Of a stretch of DNA of 64,000 nucleotides, positions 26,426 to 33,806 are shown piece by piece (the first letter of the stretch is position 1; every line of letters begins with the position of its first letter). Origin of the DNA: Parabacteroides faecalis (GTDB taxonomy: Bacteria; Bacteroidota; Bacteroidia; Bacteroidales; Tannerellaceae); assembly GCF_022809355.1 (NCBI RefSeq), contig NZ_JAKZMM010000002.1, positions 89,467-153,466 on the forward strand. The letters are read 5' to 3'. The position numbers and the translations under genes are program-made. The notes beneath the pieces are model-generated. The model searched no databases. It was not told the origin of the DNA and saw nothing but the letters and a program-made list of their open reading frames with translations.

Positions 26426-27529
26426 TTACTTCCAAACAAATCCGTCTTGGTTAATCCGCCATACAGAACCATCTGCTGCCGGCAAAGAGATTTCGAATAA
26501 AGAAGCTGTCCGTTCTACAGTCATTTTAGCTACCTGTTCTGCAGAACAAATATCCGAAGCTTTCAGAGCTGTGGCTGTAGCTGCAAATTCTCCGGTTGCT
26601 GCCTGGTATTCTTTCTGACGATAATACAACTGACGCAGCATCCATTTCGTTGCTTCTTCCAGTTTTGCCTGGAAAGAATCTTCACCTTGACCCGCTACTT
26701 TATCTGAGAACTGAACGTAGGCCCAATATTCCGGCAAATGGATATTGATCACACCTGTCGGTGCCCAAACCCAGTTGTATTCACGGATCTTATCTTCACC
26801 CTTGATTGGAATCTTCACGTATTTACCGTCTTTCACTTCGGTTGTCCATTCAACCCGAGAGAAGTTTACCCGGAACTGATCACCATTATTCGGTGTACCT
26901 TTATGACCATTCATAACCTGATTTAAAGTTTCCCATGGAATGAAGACTTCCACGCCCCAACCTTTATCAGTATCATTCGGATTGTTGACTGTACCATCTA
27001 CCCAAACAGCTGATTTCATACCGGCAAATTCCCAGCCGTTTAATACTGCCGGACGGTTTCGGTAAGGCTGACTCAAATACAAATCCCAGTCTGTTCCCAA
27101 AGCATTTACTTCATATTCCAAATAATTATGTGTATCACCTGTCGGATCAAGGAATATCTCAAAATCGTTTTCCAGGAATATCACACAATCATGCTCCGTC
27201 TGATAAGCCCAAACGTGCGGTTCATCCATCCAAGCCGCAAAATACATACCTTTTTCATCATAGGCCATCTTGGCACGAGTCTGATACAACGGAGCCGGTC
27301 GTTTGTCTCCTTCAATATCCGTAAAATCAGAAGTCCAGGGAACAGCATCCCATTCCGTGAGTTTTCCGTCAATCTTGATTTCGCCCGGAGCTTTGTAACA
27401 AACATACGTCGGCGGATTCAACGGAGTTACCGGAGAAAAATCAACGTTCTTCTCTTCTGTCTGTGGTTGTGGCGTACAAGCCAGCAGCGCCCATGAAAGC
27501 GCACCTAAAGTCATCAGTTCTTTCTTCAT
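26426..27529 (-). CDS. carbohydrate-binding family 9-like lipoprotein
   Basis: A 367-aa lipoprotein (signal ending SWALLACTPQ). The body has the CBM9/DOMON-like beta-sandwich pattern: GEIKIDGKLTEWDAVPWTSDFTDIEGD near residues 50-75, then TRAKMAYDEKGMYFAAWMDEPHVWAY, NDFEIFLDPTGDTHNYLEYEVNALGTDWDLYLSQPYR and WGVEVFIPWETL. CBM9-like domains bind sugar chain ends or, in related proteins, haem; which applies here is not decidable. ATG 27529 is one base past the stop of the upstream gamma-carbonic-anhydrase-like gene, which indicates coupling. A longer start would overlap that gene. Confidence 0.85.
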   Translation of the reverse strand: MKKELMTLGALSWALLACTPQPQTEEKNVDFSPVTPLNPPTYVCYKAPGEIKIDGKLTEWDAVPWTSDFTDIEGDKRPAPLYQTRAKMAYDEKGMYFAAWMDEPHVWAYQTEHDCVIFLENDFEIFLDPTGDTHNYLEYEVNALGTDWDLYLSQPYRNRPAVLNGWEFAGMKSAVWVDGTVNNPNDTDKGWGVEVFIPWETLNQVMNGHKGTPNNGDQFRVNFSRVEWTTEVKDGKYVKIPIKGEDKIREYNWVWAPTGVINIHLPEYWAYVQFSDKVAGQGEDSFQAKLEEATKWMLRQLYYRQKEYQAATGEFAATATALKASDICSAEQVAKMTVERTASLFEISLPAADGSVWRINQDGFVWK

Positions 27530-27530
27530 A

Positions 27531-28067
27531 TTATTTATGTTCTTTGTTGTCTTCTTCCGTGTACCAGGAAGAATACATGTGATAGTTCTTGGCAATCTTC
27601 TGGTTAATTTCCTTCGACTGTTCCGGATCTACTTTCTTGACGAACTTCGCCGGAACACCGGCATAAATACTTCCTGGTTCCACAATCGTATTGCTCAATA
27701 CAACAGATCCGGCAGCAACAATAGCTCCTTCTCCAATTACTGCATGATCCATAACGACAGCTCCCATACCAACTAATGCTCCATGGCAAATCTTGGCTCC
27801 ATGAATTGTAACGTTATGACCGATGGAAACATCATCGCCGATTTCGATAACCGACTTCTCATACAATGTATGCAGTACAGAACCGTCCTGGATGTTCACA
27901 CCGTTGCCAATACGAATAGAATTGACATCACCGCGTACAACTGTACCAAACCAAATACTGCAACCTTCACCTATCTCAACATCACCGATTATGGTTGCAT
28001 TATCGGCTAAAAAAGTATCTTTTCCGATCTTCGGAGTAAAACCTCTTACTGACTTAATTAATGCCAT
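27531..28067 (-). CDS. gamma carbonic anhydrase-like hexapeptide protein
   Basis: A 178-aa left-handed beta-helix protein built of hexapeptide repeats (GDVEIG, CSIWFG, SIRIGNGVNIQDG, IEIGDDVSIGHNVTIHG, ALVGMGAVVMDHAVIG). Conserved His residues in SVLHTLY and IGHNVTIHG sit where the zinc ligands of the gamma-CA/YrdA/PaaY group fall. Such proteins form trimers in the cytoplasm; whether this one hydrates CO2 is uncertain. It is coupled to the downstream CBM9-like gene (1-bp gap) and lies 62 bp after the M24 peptidase gene. Confidence 0.92.
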   Translation of the reverse strand: MALIKSVRGFTPKIGKDTFLADNATIIGDVEIGEGCSIWFGTVVRGDVNSIRIGNGVNIQDGSVLHTLYEKSVIEIGDDVSIGHNVTIHGAKICHGALVGMGAVVMDHAVIGEGAIVAAGSVVLSNTIVEPGSIYAGVPAKFVKKVDPEQSKEINQKIAKNYHMYSSWYTEEDNKEHK

Positions 28068-28129
28068 ATATACTAAGTTTATAAATTCGTTAGTTATAAG
28101 TTAACCTTATATTCTCCGGCTAACTCTTC

Positions 28130-29917
28130 TTAAATTTCTTCTGTCTTTTCCTTCAACCAAGCACGTTCTTCATCTGTCAGATACGGACTCAGTTTCTCAT
28201 ATACCGTCTGATGATATTTATTCAACCAGGCATGTTCGCGGGCTGATAACATCGGAACGACAATCAGGCGAGTATCGATATAACACAAGGTCAATGTTTC
28301 CATTGTCAGGAATTTGCCAAACTCTGTTTCACTGTCTTCGCATATCTCAATCATATTCTCCGTACGGATTCCATATTGTCCGGCACGATACATAGCCGGT
28401 TCGTCACTCATTACCATACCCGGTTCCAATACAACCGGATTTTCTTCCATCCGGATACTTTGCGGACCTTCATGCACATTCAGGCAATGCCCGATGCCAT
28501 GCCCTGTACCGTGCAAGTAATTAATACCGGCATCCCAAAGCGCTTTACGGGCCAAAATATCCAACTGACTACCTCTTGTTCCGACCGGGAATTTACATTT
28601 AGCCAAACTGATGGTTCCTTTCAAAGCCCGAGTAAAGTCTTTCTTCATCTGTTCGGTTGGTTCTCCCAAAGCAATGGTACGGGTAATATCCGTTGTTCCA
28701 TCCAGATATTGGGCTCCACTATCCAATAGATAAAGACTTTCTAGCTTCAGTTCCACATCCGTTTCCGGAGTCGGAGCATAATGTACCACTGCCCCATGCG
28801 CACCATAGCTGGAAATGCTGGCGAAACTATCCATCACATATAAAGGCTGTTCAGCACGTAAAGCCGTCAGTTTATGACTGGCACTCAATTCGGTTACCTT
28901 CTCACCTGCTTCCAGCTGCTTCTCCAGCCAATAATAAAATTTAGTCAGCGCAACACCATCTTTCACTACGGCGTTCCGATAACCTTTTCTTTCTGTTTCA
29001 TTCTTGATACTCTTCAACGTATTTGCCAGAGAAATACCTTCTATAATCTGAGCTGACTTCGGCAACGCATTGCAAATGGCGATATTCGTATGGGCTGTAT
29101 CCAAATAAATACGTACATGTTCAGGCAAACGAGACAGATAAACAGCCAAACGGGAATAATCAGCCAAGACAACGCCTTCTTTCTTCAAGCGTTCAGCGAC
29201 TTCGGCCGGTACTTTCTTCGGATCAATGAACAACACATTCTCTTCGTTGGAAACAAACAGATAAGCAACACCAACCGGATTGTAAGCCACATCGGTACCA
29301 CGGATATTACAAGTCCAGGCTACTTCATCCAAGGCAGATAACACCGTACAGTCGGCTCCTGCCTGATGCAGGCGTAAAGTAATATCCGTCAGTTTATCTT
29401 CGGTCGAACGACCACTCAGTTCGATAGGCAAATCAAAGATCGGAGCTGCCGGAAGCGCCGGACGATCTTTCCAGATATCATCCAACAAGGCACAAACTGT
29501 ATTCAGCCCGATTCCTTTCCGTTCCAAAGAAGACTTCAGTTCCTTGGCATCTGCCACACTATACGTTTCCCCATTCAAACCTACCACTTCATCCTGCTGC
29601 AATTCTTCCAACAGGAAGTCTGTGATTGAAGGCGTATCAGGCAACTTCATCCGATACAGGTCAATACCACTACCTTCCAATTGCGTTTCGGCTTGCAAGA
29701 AATACCGCGAGTCGGTCCACAAGCCTGCCTTTTCCAATGTTACAACTACGGTTCCTGCCGATCCGGTAAAACCGGAAATCCATTCCCGATACTTCCAGCA
29801 CGCTGCCGGATATTCACTCATGTGCGGATCGGTTGTCGGAATGATATAAGCTGATATATGCTGTTGTTTCATAGCTTCCCGCAAAGCAGAAAGCCGTTCT
29901 GGTATTTGTGTTTTCAT
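28130..29917 (-). CDS. Xaa-Pro aminopeptidase (M24B family, aminopeptidase P)
   Basis: A 595-aa cytoplasmic peptidase that removes an N-terminal residue preceding proline. Two creatinase-type N-terminal domains (RLSALREAMKQQHISAYIIPTTDPHMSEY) precede the pita-bread catalytic domain. The dimetal site is visible: YLLDSGAQYLDGTTDITRT (two Asp), HGTGHGIGHCLNVHEGP (His), VMSDEPAMYR and IRTENMIEI (Glu). Its length of about 600 aa matches the long three-domain aminopeptidase P subgroup. A -7 element is at 29946-29953. Confidence 0.95.
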   Translation of the reverse strand: MKTQIPERLSALREAMKQQHISAYIIPTTDPHMSEYPAACWKYREWISGFTGSAGTVVVTLEKAGLWTDSRYFLQAETQLEGSGIDLYRMKLPDTPSITDFLLEELQQDEVVGLNGETYSVADAKELKSSLERKGIGLNTVCALLDDIWKDRPALPAAPIFDLPIELSGRSTEDKLTDITLRLHQAGADCTVLSALDEVAWTCNIRGTDVAYNPVGVAYLFVSNEENVLFIDPKKVPAEVAERLKKEGVVLADYSRLAVYLSRLPEHVRIYLDTAHTNIAICNALPKSAQIIEGISLANTLKSIKNETERKGYRNAVVKDGVALTKFYYWLEKQLEAGEKVTELSASHKLTALRAEQPLYVMDSFASISSYGAHGAVVHYAPTPETDVELKLESLYLLDSGAQYLDGTTDITRTIALGEPTEQMKKDFTRALKGTISLAKCKFPVGTRGSQLDILARKALWDAGINYLHGTGHGIGHCLNVHEGPQSIRMEENPVVLEPGMVMSDEPAMYRAGQYGIRTENMIEICEDSETEFGKFLTMETLTLCYIDTRLIVVPMLSAREHAWLNKYHQTVYEKLSPYLTDEERAWLKEKTEEI

Positions 29918-29945
29918 CGCATGTTATTTTTTTAGATGTCAAAGG

Positions 29946-29953
29946 CAAAGTTA
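29946..29953 (-). promoter_or_regulatory. -7 element of the M24 peptidase gene
   Basis: TAACTTTG on the minus strand, 29 bp before the ATG. Confidence 0.5.
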
Positions 29954-29997
29954 ATCATTTTATTTAATCTTACAAGACAGAATGTAGCGAATAAAGA

Positions 29998-30035
29998 AAG
30001 GCGTTGCCAAGCCTCTTCGCCTTTGGCAACGCCTT
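29998..30035 (-). terminator. terminator after the aldose epimerase gene
   Basis: A perfect 13-bp stem AAGGCGTTGCCAA / TTGGCAACGCCTT with a 12-nt loop and a T-rich minus-strand tail, 24 bp past the stop. Confidence 0.85.
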
Positions 30036-30058
30036 CCCCAAACGGAATAATCCGTGTC

Positions 30059-31210
30059 TTATTTTGTACTGAACTTATAGATACATTCGCTCTTGTAAGT
30101 TTGTCCCGGCTCCAATACGGCACTCGGGAAATCCGGATGATTCGGAGTATCCGGATAATGTTGTGATTCCAGGCAGATGGCACCACGACGCGGATAAACA
30201 ACGCCATGCTTTCCGTTTTCTTTTTCGGCCATCATGTTACCGCAATAGATTTGCAAGCCCGGTTCATTGGTATAAACCTGCATTTGGATACCGCTGGTCG
30301 GAGCAACAACCGTTGCTGCTACCTGATTGATATCACCCTTCGTATTCAATACCCAGTTATGATCGTAACCACCGGCTTTTACCAATTGCTCAAAGTCGCC
30401 ATCAATACGGTCGCCGATTGTAATCGGTTCACGCAAATCCATCGGAGTTCCTTCTACCGGTGCAATACCTGTCGGGATGAACAGCTCATCAACCGGTGTA
30501 TAATTGTCGGCATTGATAGCAAGCTGATGATCCATGATAGTAGAACCCGCAACACCCGACAAGTTGAAATAGCTGTGATGAGTCAAGTTGACAATTGTTT
30601 TCTTATCGGTTGTTGCTTCATATTTAATATCCATCGCATTATCATCTGTCAAGGTATAAACGACCTTTACATTCAGATTTCCCGGGAAACCGGCTTCCCC
30701 GTCTTTAGAGACATAAGTAAGTTGCAGCGAGTTATCGCTTAATTGCTTGGCATCCCACACCTGACGATCGAAGCCATTCGGTCCGCCATGCAGACAATTG
30801 GTCTTATCGTTCTGCGGCAACGTATATTCAACACCATCTAATGTAAACTTACCATTGGCAATACGGTTACCATAACGACCGATTAAAGCTCCGAAGTTTC
30901 CTGTACTCGAAATATAATCCTGTAATTTATCGTAACCCAATACGACATCAGTCATTTTCCCATTCTTATCAGGAACCATCATCGAAACCCAACGGCCACC
31001 CCAATTCGTAATGCAGGCTTCTGCGCCTTTTGCATTCTTCAATACATACAAAGCAATTGGTTTTCCGTCTACTTCAGAAGTAAAATCGGCCGGATTCAAA
31101 CCGGAAAGAGTTGTTGCCGGAGCTGCGGCTTCCTCTTTTTGCTGTTGTTTCTGAGCACACGACAGCATCATGCACAAGGCCATGGCTGCCACACAAAATT
31201 TTTTAATCAT
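30059..31210 (-). CDS. galM: aldose 1-epimerase (mutarotase), lipoprotein
   Basis: A 383-aa galactose-mutarotase-fold enzyme interconverting alpha and beta sugar anomers. It has a lipoprotein signal (ALCMMLSCAQKQ), so it acts in the periplasm or at the outer membrane rather than in the cytosol. Conserved segments are GRYGNRIANGKFTLDG, NCLHGGPNGFDRQVW, the catalytic His in NLTHHSYFNLSG, GYDHNWVL and the Glu in LESQHYPDTPNHPDFPS. It is monocistronic, with promoter element 31245-31252 and terminator 29998-30035. The divergent hemW gene shares the 508-bp upstream gap that holds repeats C and D. Confidence 0.93.
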   Translation of the reverse strand: MIKKFCVAAMALCMMLSCAQKQQQKEEAAAPATTLSGLNPADFTSEVDGKPIALYVLKNAKGAEACITNWGGRWVSMMVPDKNGKMTDVVLGYDKLQDYISSTGNFGALIGRYGNRIANGKFTLDGVEYTLPQNDKTNCLHGGPNGFDRQVWDAKQLSDNSLQLTYVSKDGEAGFPGNLNVKVVYTLTDDNAMDIKYEATTDKKTIVNLTHHSYFNLSGVAGSTIMDHQLAINADNYTPVDELFIPTGIAPVEGTPMDLREPITIGDRIDGDFEQLVKAGGYDHNWVLNTKGDINQVAATVVAPTSGIQMQVYTNEPGLQIYCGNMMAEKENGKHGVVYPRRGAICLESQHYPDTPNHPDFPSAVLEPGQTYKSECIYKFSTK

Positions 31211-31244
31211 CGTGTCTAAAATTTAAGATTCTCAATTGCTGGCA

Positions 31245-31252
31245 AAGATACG
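31245..31252 (-). promoter_or_regulatory. -7 element of the aldose epimerase gene
   Basis: TATCTTTG on the minus strand, 35 bp before the ATG. Confidence 0.6.
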
Positions 31253-31303
31253 TTTTTCCTTGATAAAGCAAGACAAATTCTACTTGATTCTTAAATTCCT
31301 AAA

Positions 31304-31380
31304 TTTCCACCCAATTTTTTTCGCCATTTTGCCGGTATCCACCAAATTTTTTCAGTCCAAATGCCGGTATCCACCAAATC
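31304..31380. repeat. direct repeat C, 32-bp spacing
   Basis: An identical 18-mer, TGCCGGTATCCACCAAAT, occurs at 31330-31347 and 31362-31379 (32-bp step). A degenerate third copy (TTCCACCCAATTTTTT) begins near 31304. The copies are direct, not palindromic, unlike the arrays of 20-22 bp units. They lie on the epimerase side of the divergent galM-hemW gap. Confidence 0.7.
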
Positions 31381-31486
31381 TTACACCATAAACAAGATGG
31401 AAAGAGATGCATAACAGATGAAAGACAAACAGGCTTTACTACCTAAACCGGCGATCTTTTTATCAGATTCTCATTTCTATCATACC

Positions 31487-31574
31487 GTTTCACCCGGGTG
31501 ATACGATCGTTCCACCTTTGTGATACGATCGTTCCACCCAGGTGAAACGATCATTCCACAGGGGTGAAACGATA
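31487..31574. repeat. palindrome array D: four 22-bp units
   Basis: Four units start at 31487, 31509, 31531 and 31553 (exact 22-bp period). Unit centres are imperfect palindromes: GTTTCACCCGGGTGATAC, GTTCCACCTTTGTGATAC, GTTCCACCCAGGTGAAAC and ATTCCACAGGGGTGAAAC. Unit junctions carry a second palindrome, ACGATCGT, at 31503 and 31525, changed to ACGATCAT at the third junction. The array ends 43 bp before the -7 element of hemW. Confidence 0.88.
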
Positions 31575-31616
31575 AAATTTTAACGAGGAAAAGATCTCTT
31601 ATTCACCTATTCCCTT

Positions 31617-31624
31617 TATCTTTG
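31617..31624 (+). promoter_or_regulatory. -7 element of hemW
   Basis: TATCTTTG on the plus strand, 95 bp before the hemW ATG. Confidence 0.55.
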
Positions 31625-31718
31625 TCTGGAGAAACAAACTGATGGCTGATGAAAAGCCTTCGATTCTTATTTATCAACGTAAAAGAAAGACTCGATATGC
31701 TGAGTCAAATACACGTAT

Positions 31719-32846
31719 ATGGCAGGTCTTTATATACATGTTCCCTTTTGTCAGAAACGATGTTTGTATTGTGATTTCTATTCCAATACCGACATGGGAT
31801 ATCAGGAAGCCTATCTTTCGGCTTTGATCCGGGAGATGGAACTCCGCAAGAACTATCTGGAAGGAGAAACGCTGGAAACGATTTATTTCGGTGGAGGAAC
31901 GCCGTCGCAACTATCAGTTGAAAACCTCAATCGGATCTTTGAGGCCATTTACCGGCATTTTCCGGTGAATCAGGATATGGAAATCACACTCGAAGCCAAT
32001 CCCGATGATATGACTCCTGCCTATGTGGCCGCACTGTGCTCGTTGCCTGTCAACCGGATCAGTATGGGTGTACAAAGTTTTGATGCAGCCGACCTGAAGT
32101 TTCTCAACCGACGTCACGACCGCGAGGAAGCTTTGCGCGCCGTACGTCTCTGCCAGGAACACAACTTATATAATATAAGTATAGATCTGATTTACGGACT
32201 TCCCGGACAAACGCCCGAGAAGTGGCAGAAGAATCTTGACGAGGTTCTCCGGCTCGACATACCGCATATTTCGGCTTATCACCTGATCTATGAAGAAGGA
32301 ACCGCCTTATACCGTTTGCTGGAAGCCGGGAAAATCACTGCCGTCGACGAAGAAACCAGCCTGGAGCTTTTCACCCTTCTGATTGAAAACCTGGCGGCGG
32401 CCGGATATCAGCATTACGAGATTTCGAACTTTGCACGCCCGGGTTGGTATGCACGCCACAACAGTTCGTATTGGAAAGGCAAGAAATACCTCGGTCTTGG
32501 TCCGTCGGCTCATTCATACAACGGAACGGAACGCGAATGGAATGTAGCATCCCTTCCCGAATGGATCAAAGGCATTCAAACAGGAAAACCAGCCCTTGAA
32601 AATGAACAACTGGATGAAAATACGTGTTATAATGAATATATCATGACACATCTGCGCACGATGTGGGGAATTGATCTGAACGAACTGTCAGAGAAATTCG
32701 GCGAGAAGAAGTTAAAATATTGTCTAAATATAGCACAAACGTACGAGAAACGTAATTTATTGTTGCAAAAGGACGGAAAATTAACATTGACAAAAGAAGG
32801 AATCTTCGTCTCCGACGGGATCATGAGCGACCTGCTTTGGGTATAA
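31719..32846 (+). CDS. hemW: radical SAM heme chaperone HemW
   Basis: A 375-aa cytoplasmic protein. The radical SAM cluster motif is CQKRCLYC (CX3CX2C) within YIHVPFCQKRCLYCDF, near residues 11-17. IYFGGGTPSQLS, LEANPDDMT, ISMGVQSFD and LIYGLPGQTPEKW follow in the HemN/HemW order, and the C-terminal HemN domain ends KEGIFVSDGIMSDLLWV. HemW inserts haem into respiratory enzymes; family members were long misnamed coproporphyrinogen oxidase. The start at 31719 (MAGLYIHVPF) is the conserved one. Confidence 0.94.
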   Translation: MAGLYIHVPFCQKRCLYCDFYSNTDMGYQEAYLSALIREMELRKNYLEGETLETIYFGGGTPSQLSVENLNRIFEAIYRHFPVNQDMEITLEANPDDMTPAYVAALCSLPVNRISMGVQSFDAADLKFLNRRHDREEALRAVRLCQEHNLYNISIDLIYGLPGQTPEKWQKNLDEVLRLDIPHISAYHLIYEEGTALYRLLEAGKITAVDEETSLELFTLLIENLAAAGYQHYEISNFARPGWYARHNSSYWKGKKYLGLGPSAHSYNGTEREWNVASLPEWIKGIQTGKPALENEQLDENTCYNEYIMTHLRTMWGIDLNELSEKFGEKKLKYCLNIAQTYEKRNLLLQKDGKLTLTKEGIFVSDGIMSDLLWV

Positions 32847-32933
32847 AATTTGACGAAATCCCCGATTTTAAGTACGAAGTATATGTTAACGAGTACATTT
32901 TTTGCACACAAACACAAAAAATGTGTCAGAACA

Positions 32934-32966
32934 TTTGCATAATTAAAAAACTATTCTCTATATTTG
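32934..32966 (+). promoter_or_regulatory. -33/-7 promoter of the zeta-like ATPase gene
   Basis: TTTG at 32934-32937 and TATATTTG at 32959-32966 are separated by 21 bp, matching the full Bacteroides consensus. The GTG start lies 22 bp downstream. Confidence 0.65.
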
Positions 32967-32988
32967 TGCCGTAAAAATACAGATAGAA

Positions 32989-33564
32989 GTGCCTTATTTA
33001 TATATAATAGCGGGTTGTAACGGAGCAGGCAAGACAACTGCCTCCTTCACGATCTTACCGGAAATGCTGAAATGTAAGGAGTTCGTTAATTCCGATGAGA
33101 TAGCAAAAGGTCTATCTCCCTTTAATGCCGATAGCATTGCGGTCGCCGTGGAAGCAAGTCGTATTATGTATAGACGAATCAAAGAGCTCATTGCAGCAGG
33201 TCAAACTTTTGCAATGGAGACGACACTGGCTACGAGATCAGTTGCGAATCTGATCAAAGAAGCCCAAAGGGAAGGATATTACGTGACATTGTTGTATTTC
33301 TGGTTAAACACACCGGAATTAGCAATTGAACGTGTCAAAATGAGGGTGGCCGCTGGTGGTCACAATATTCCGGAGATGACCATTCGTAGAAGATACGAAG
33401 CCGGAATACATAATCTTTTTGAATTATATCTTCCTATTTGTGATTACTGGATGATTACAGACAATTCTATGTCGCCGATGGAAGTAATTGCCAAAGGCTT
33501 CAAGAATGAGAAAAAAGAAATATTCAATCAGGTTATTTATCAAAAACTTGAAAGTCATGAGTGA
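32989..33564 (+). CDS. zeta toxin-like P-loop ATPase/kinase (COG4185 type)
   Basis: A 191-aa protein starting at GTG (the following residues PYLYIIAGCNGAGKTT carry Walker A at 9-16). Family residues are visible: FVNSDEIAKGL (Asp), FAMETTLATR (Glu), LYFWLNTPELAIERVKMRVAAGGHNIP and the Arg finger region EMTIRRRYEAGI. This is the zeta/PezT-like fold; zeta toxins phosphorylate UDP-N-acetylglucosamine, but COG4185 members are mostly untested. The last 8 bp overlap a 56-aa ORF, so the two are translationally coupled. Toxin activity is inference. Confidence 0.8.
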   Translation: MPYLYIIAGCNGAGKTTASFTILPEMLKCKEFVNSDEIAKGLSPFNADSIAVAVEASRIMYRRIKELIAAGQTFAMETTLATRSVANLIKEAQREGYYVTLLYFWLNTPELAIERVKMRVAAGGHNIPEMTIRRRYEAGIHNLFELYLPICDYWMITDNSMSPMEVIAKGFKNEKKEIFNQVIYQKLESHE

Positions 33565-33727
33565 GCAAGAACTTAGAGAATTCGAGGAGAATATAGTGAA
33601 AGGTGCAAATGTAGCTTTCCAACGCTTAGTAAGTCAGAAAATGAAAGAAGATGGCGAACTGGTATTTTCCCGAAACGGACATATCTTCAGAGTAAAGGCT
33701 TCTGAACTCGATAAGGTAATGTCTTAA
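33557..33727 (+). CDS. small protein coupled to the zeta-like ATPase
   Basis: A 56-aa ORF whose ATG lies 8 bp inside the end of the ATPase gene (ATGAGTGA overlap). It is charged (EQELREFEENIVKGAN), with a Lys/Glu-rich middle and a C-terminal beta-like stretch (ELVFSRNGHIFRVKASELDKV). No signal or membrane segment. I do not recognise it. Its coupling and the strong terminator 41 bp downstream make it a probable partner of the ATPase, for example an inhibitor, although zeta-family antitoxins usually precede the toxin. Confidence 0.65.
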   Translation: MSEQELREFEENIVKGANVAFQRLVSQKMKEDGELVFSRNGHIFRVKASELDKVMS

Positions 33728-33767
33728 ATCATATTCTCGACATCAAAAGAACACAGCTTTATAAAAG

Positions 33768-33793
33768 CGGATAGTTCCCGAAGGAACTATCCG
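33768..33793. terminator. strong bidirectional terminator
   Basis: A perfect 11-bp stem CGGATAGTTCC / GGAACTATCCG with a 4-nt loop (CGAA). T-rich on both strands, so it can end the ATPase pair (+) and the S46 peptidase gene (-). Confidence 0.9.
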
Positions 33794-33806
33794 TTTATTT
33801 TTTGCC

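Noticed and set aside
32895..32924. Terminator of hemW (stem ACATTTTTTG / CAAAAAATGT)
   Set aside because: The 10-bp stem is perfect but very AT-rich and has no T run after it; it lies just upstream of the next promoter, so function is unclear.
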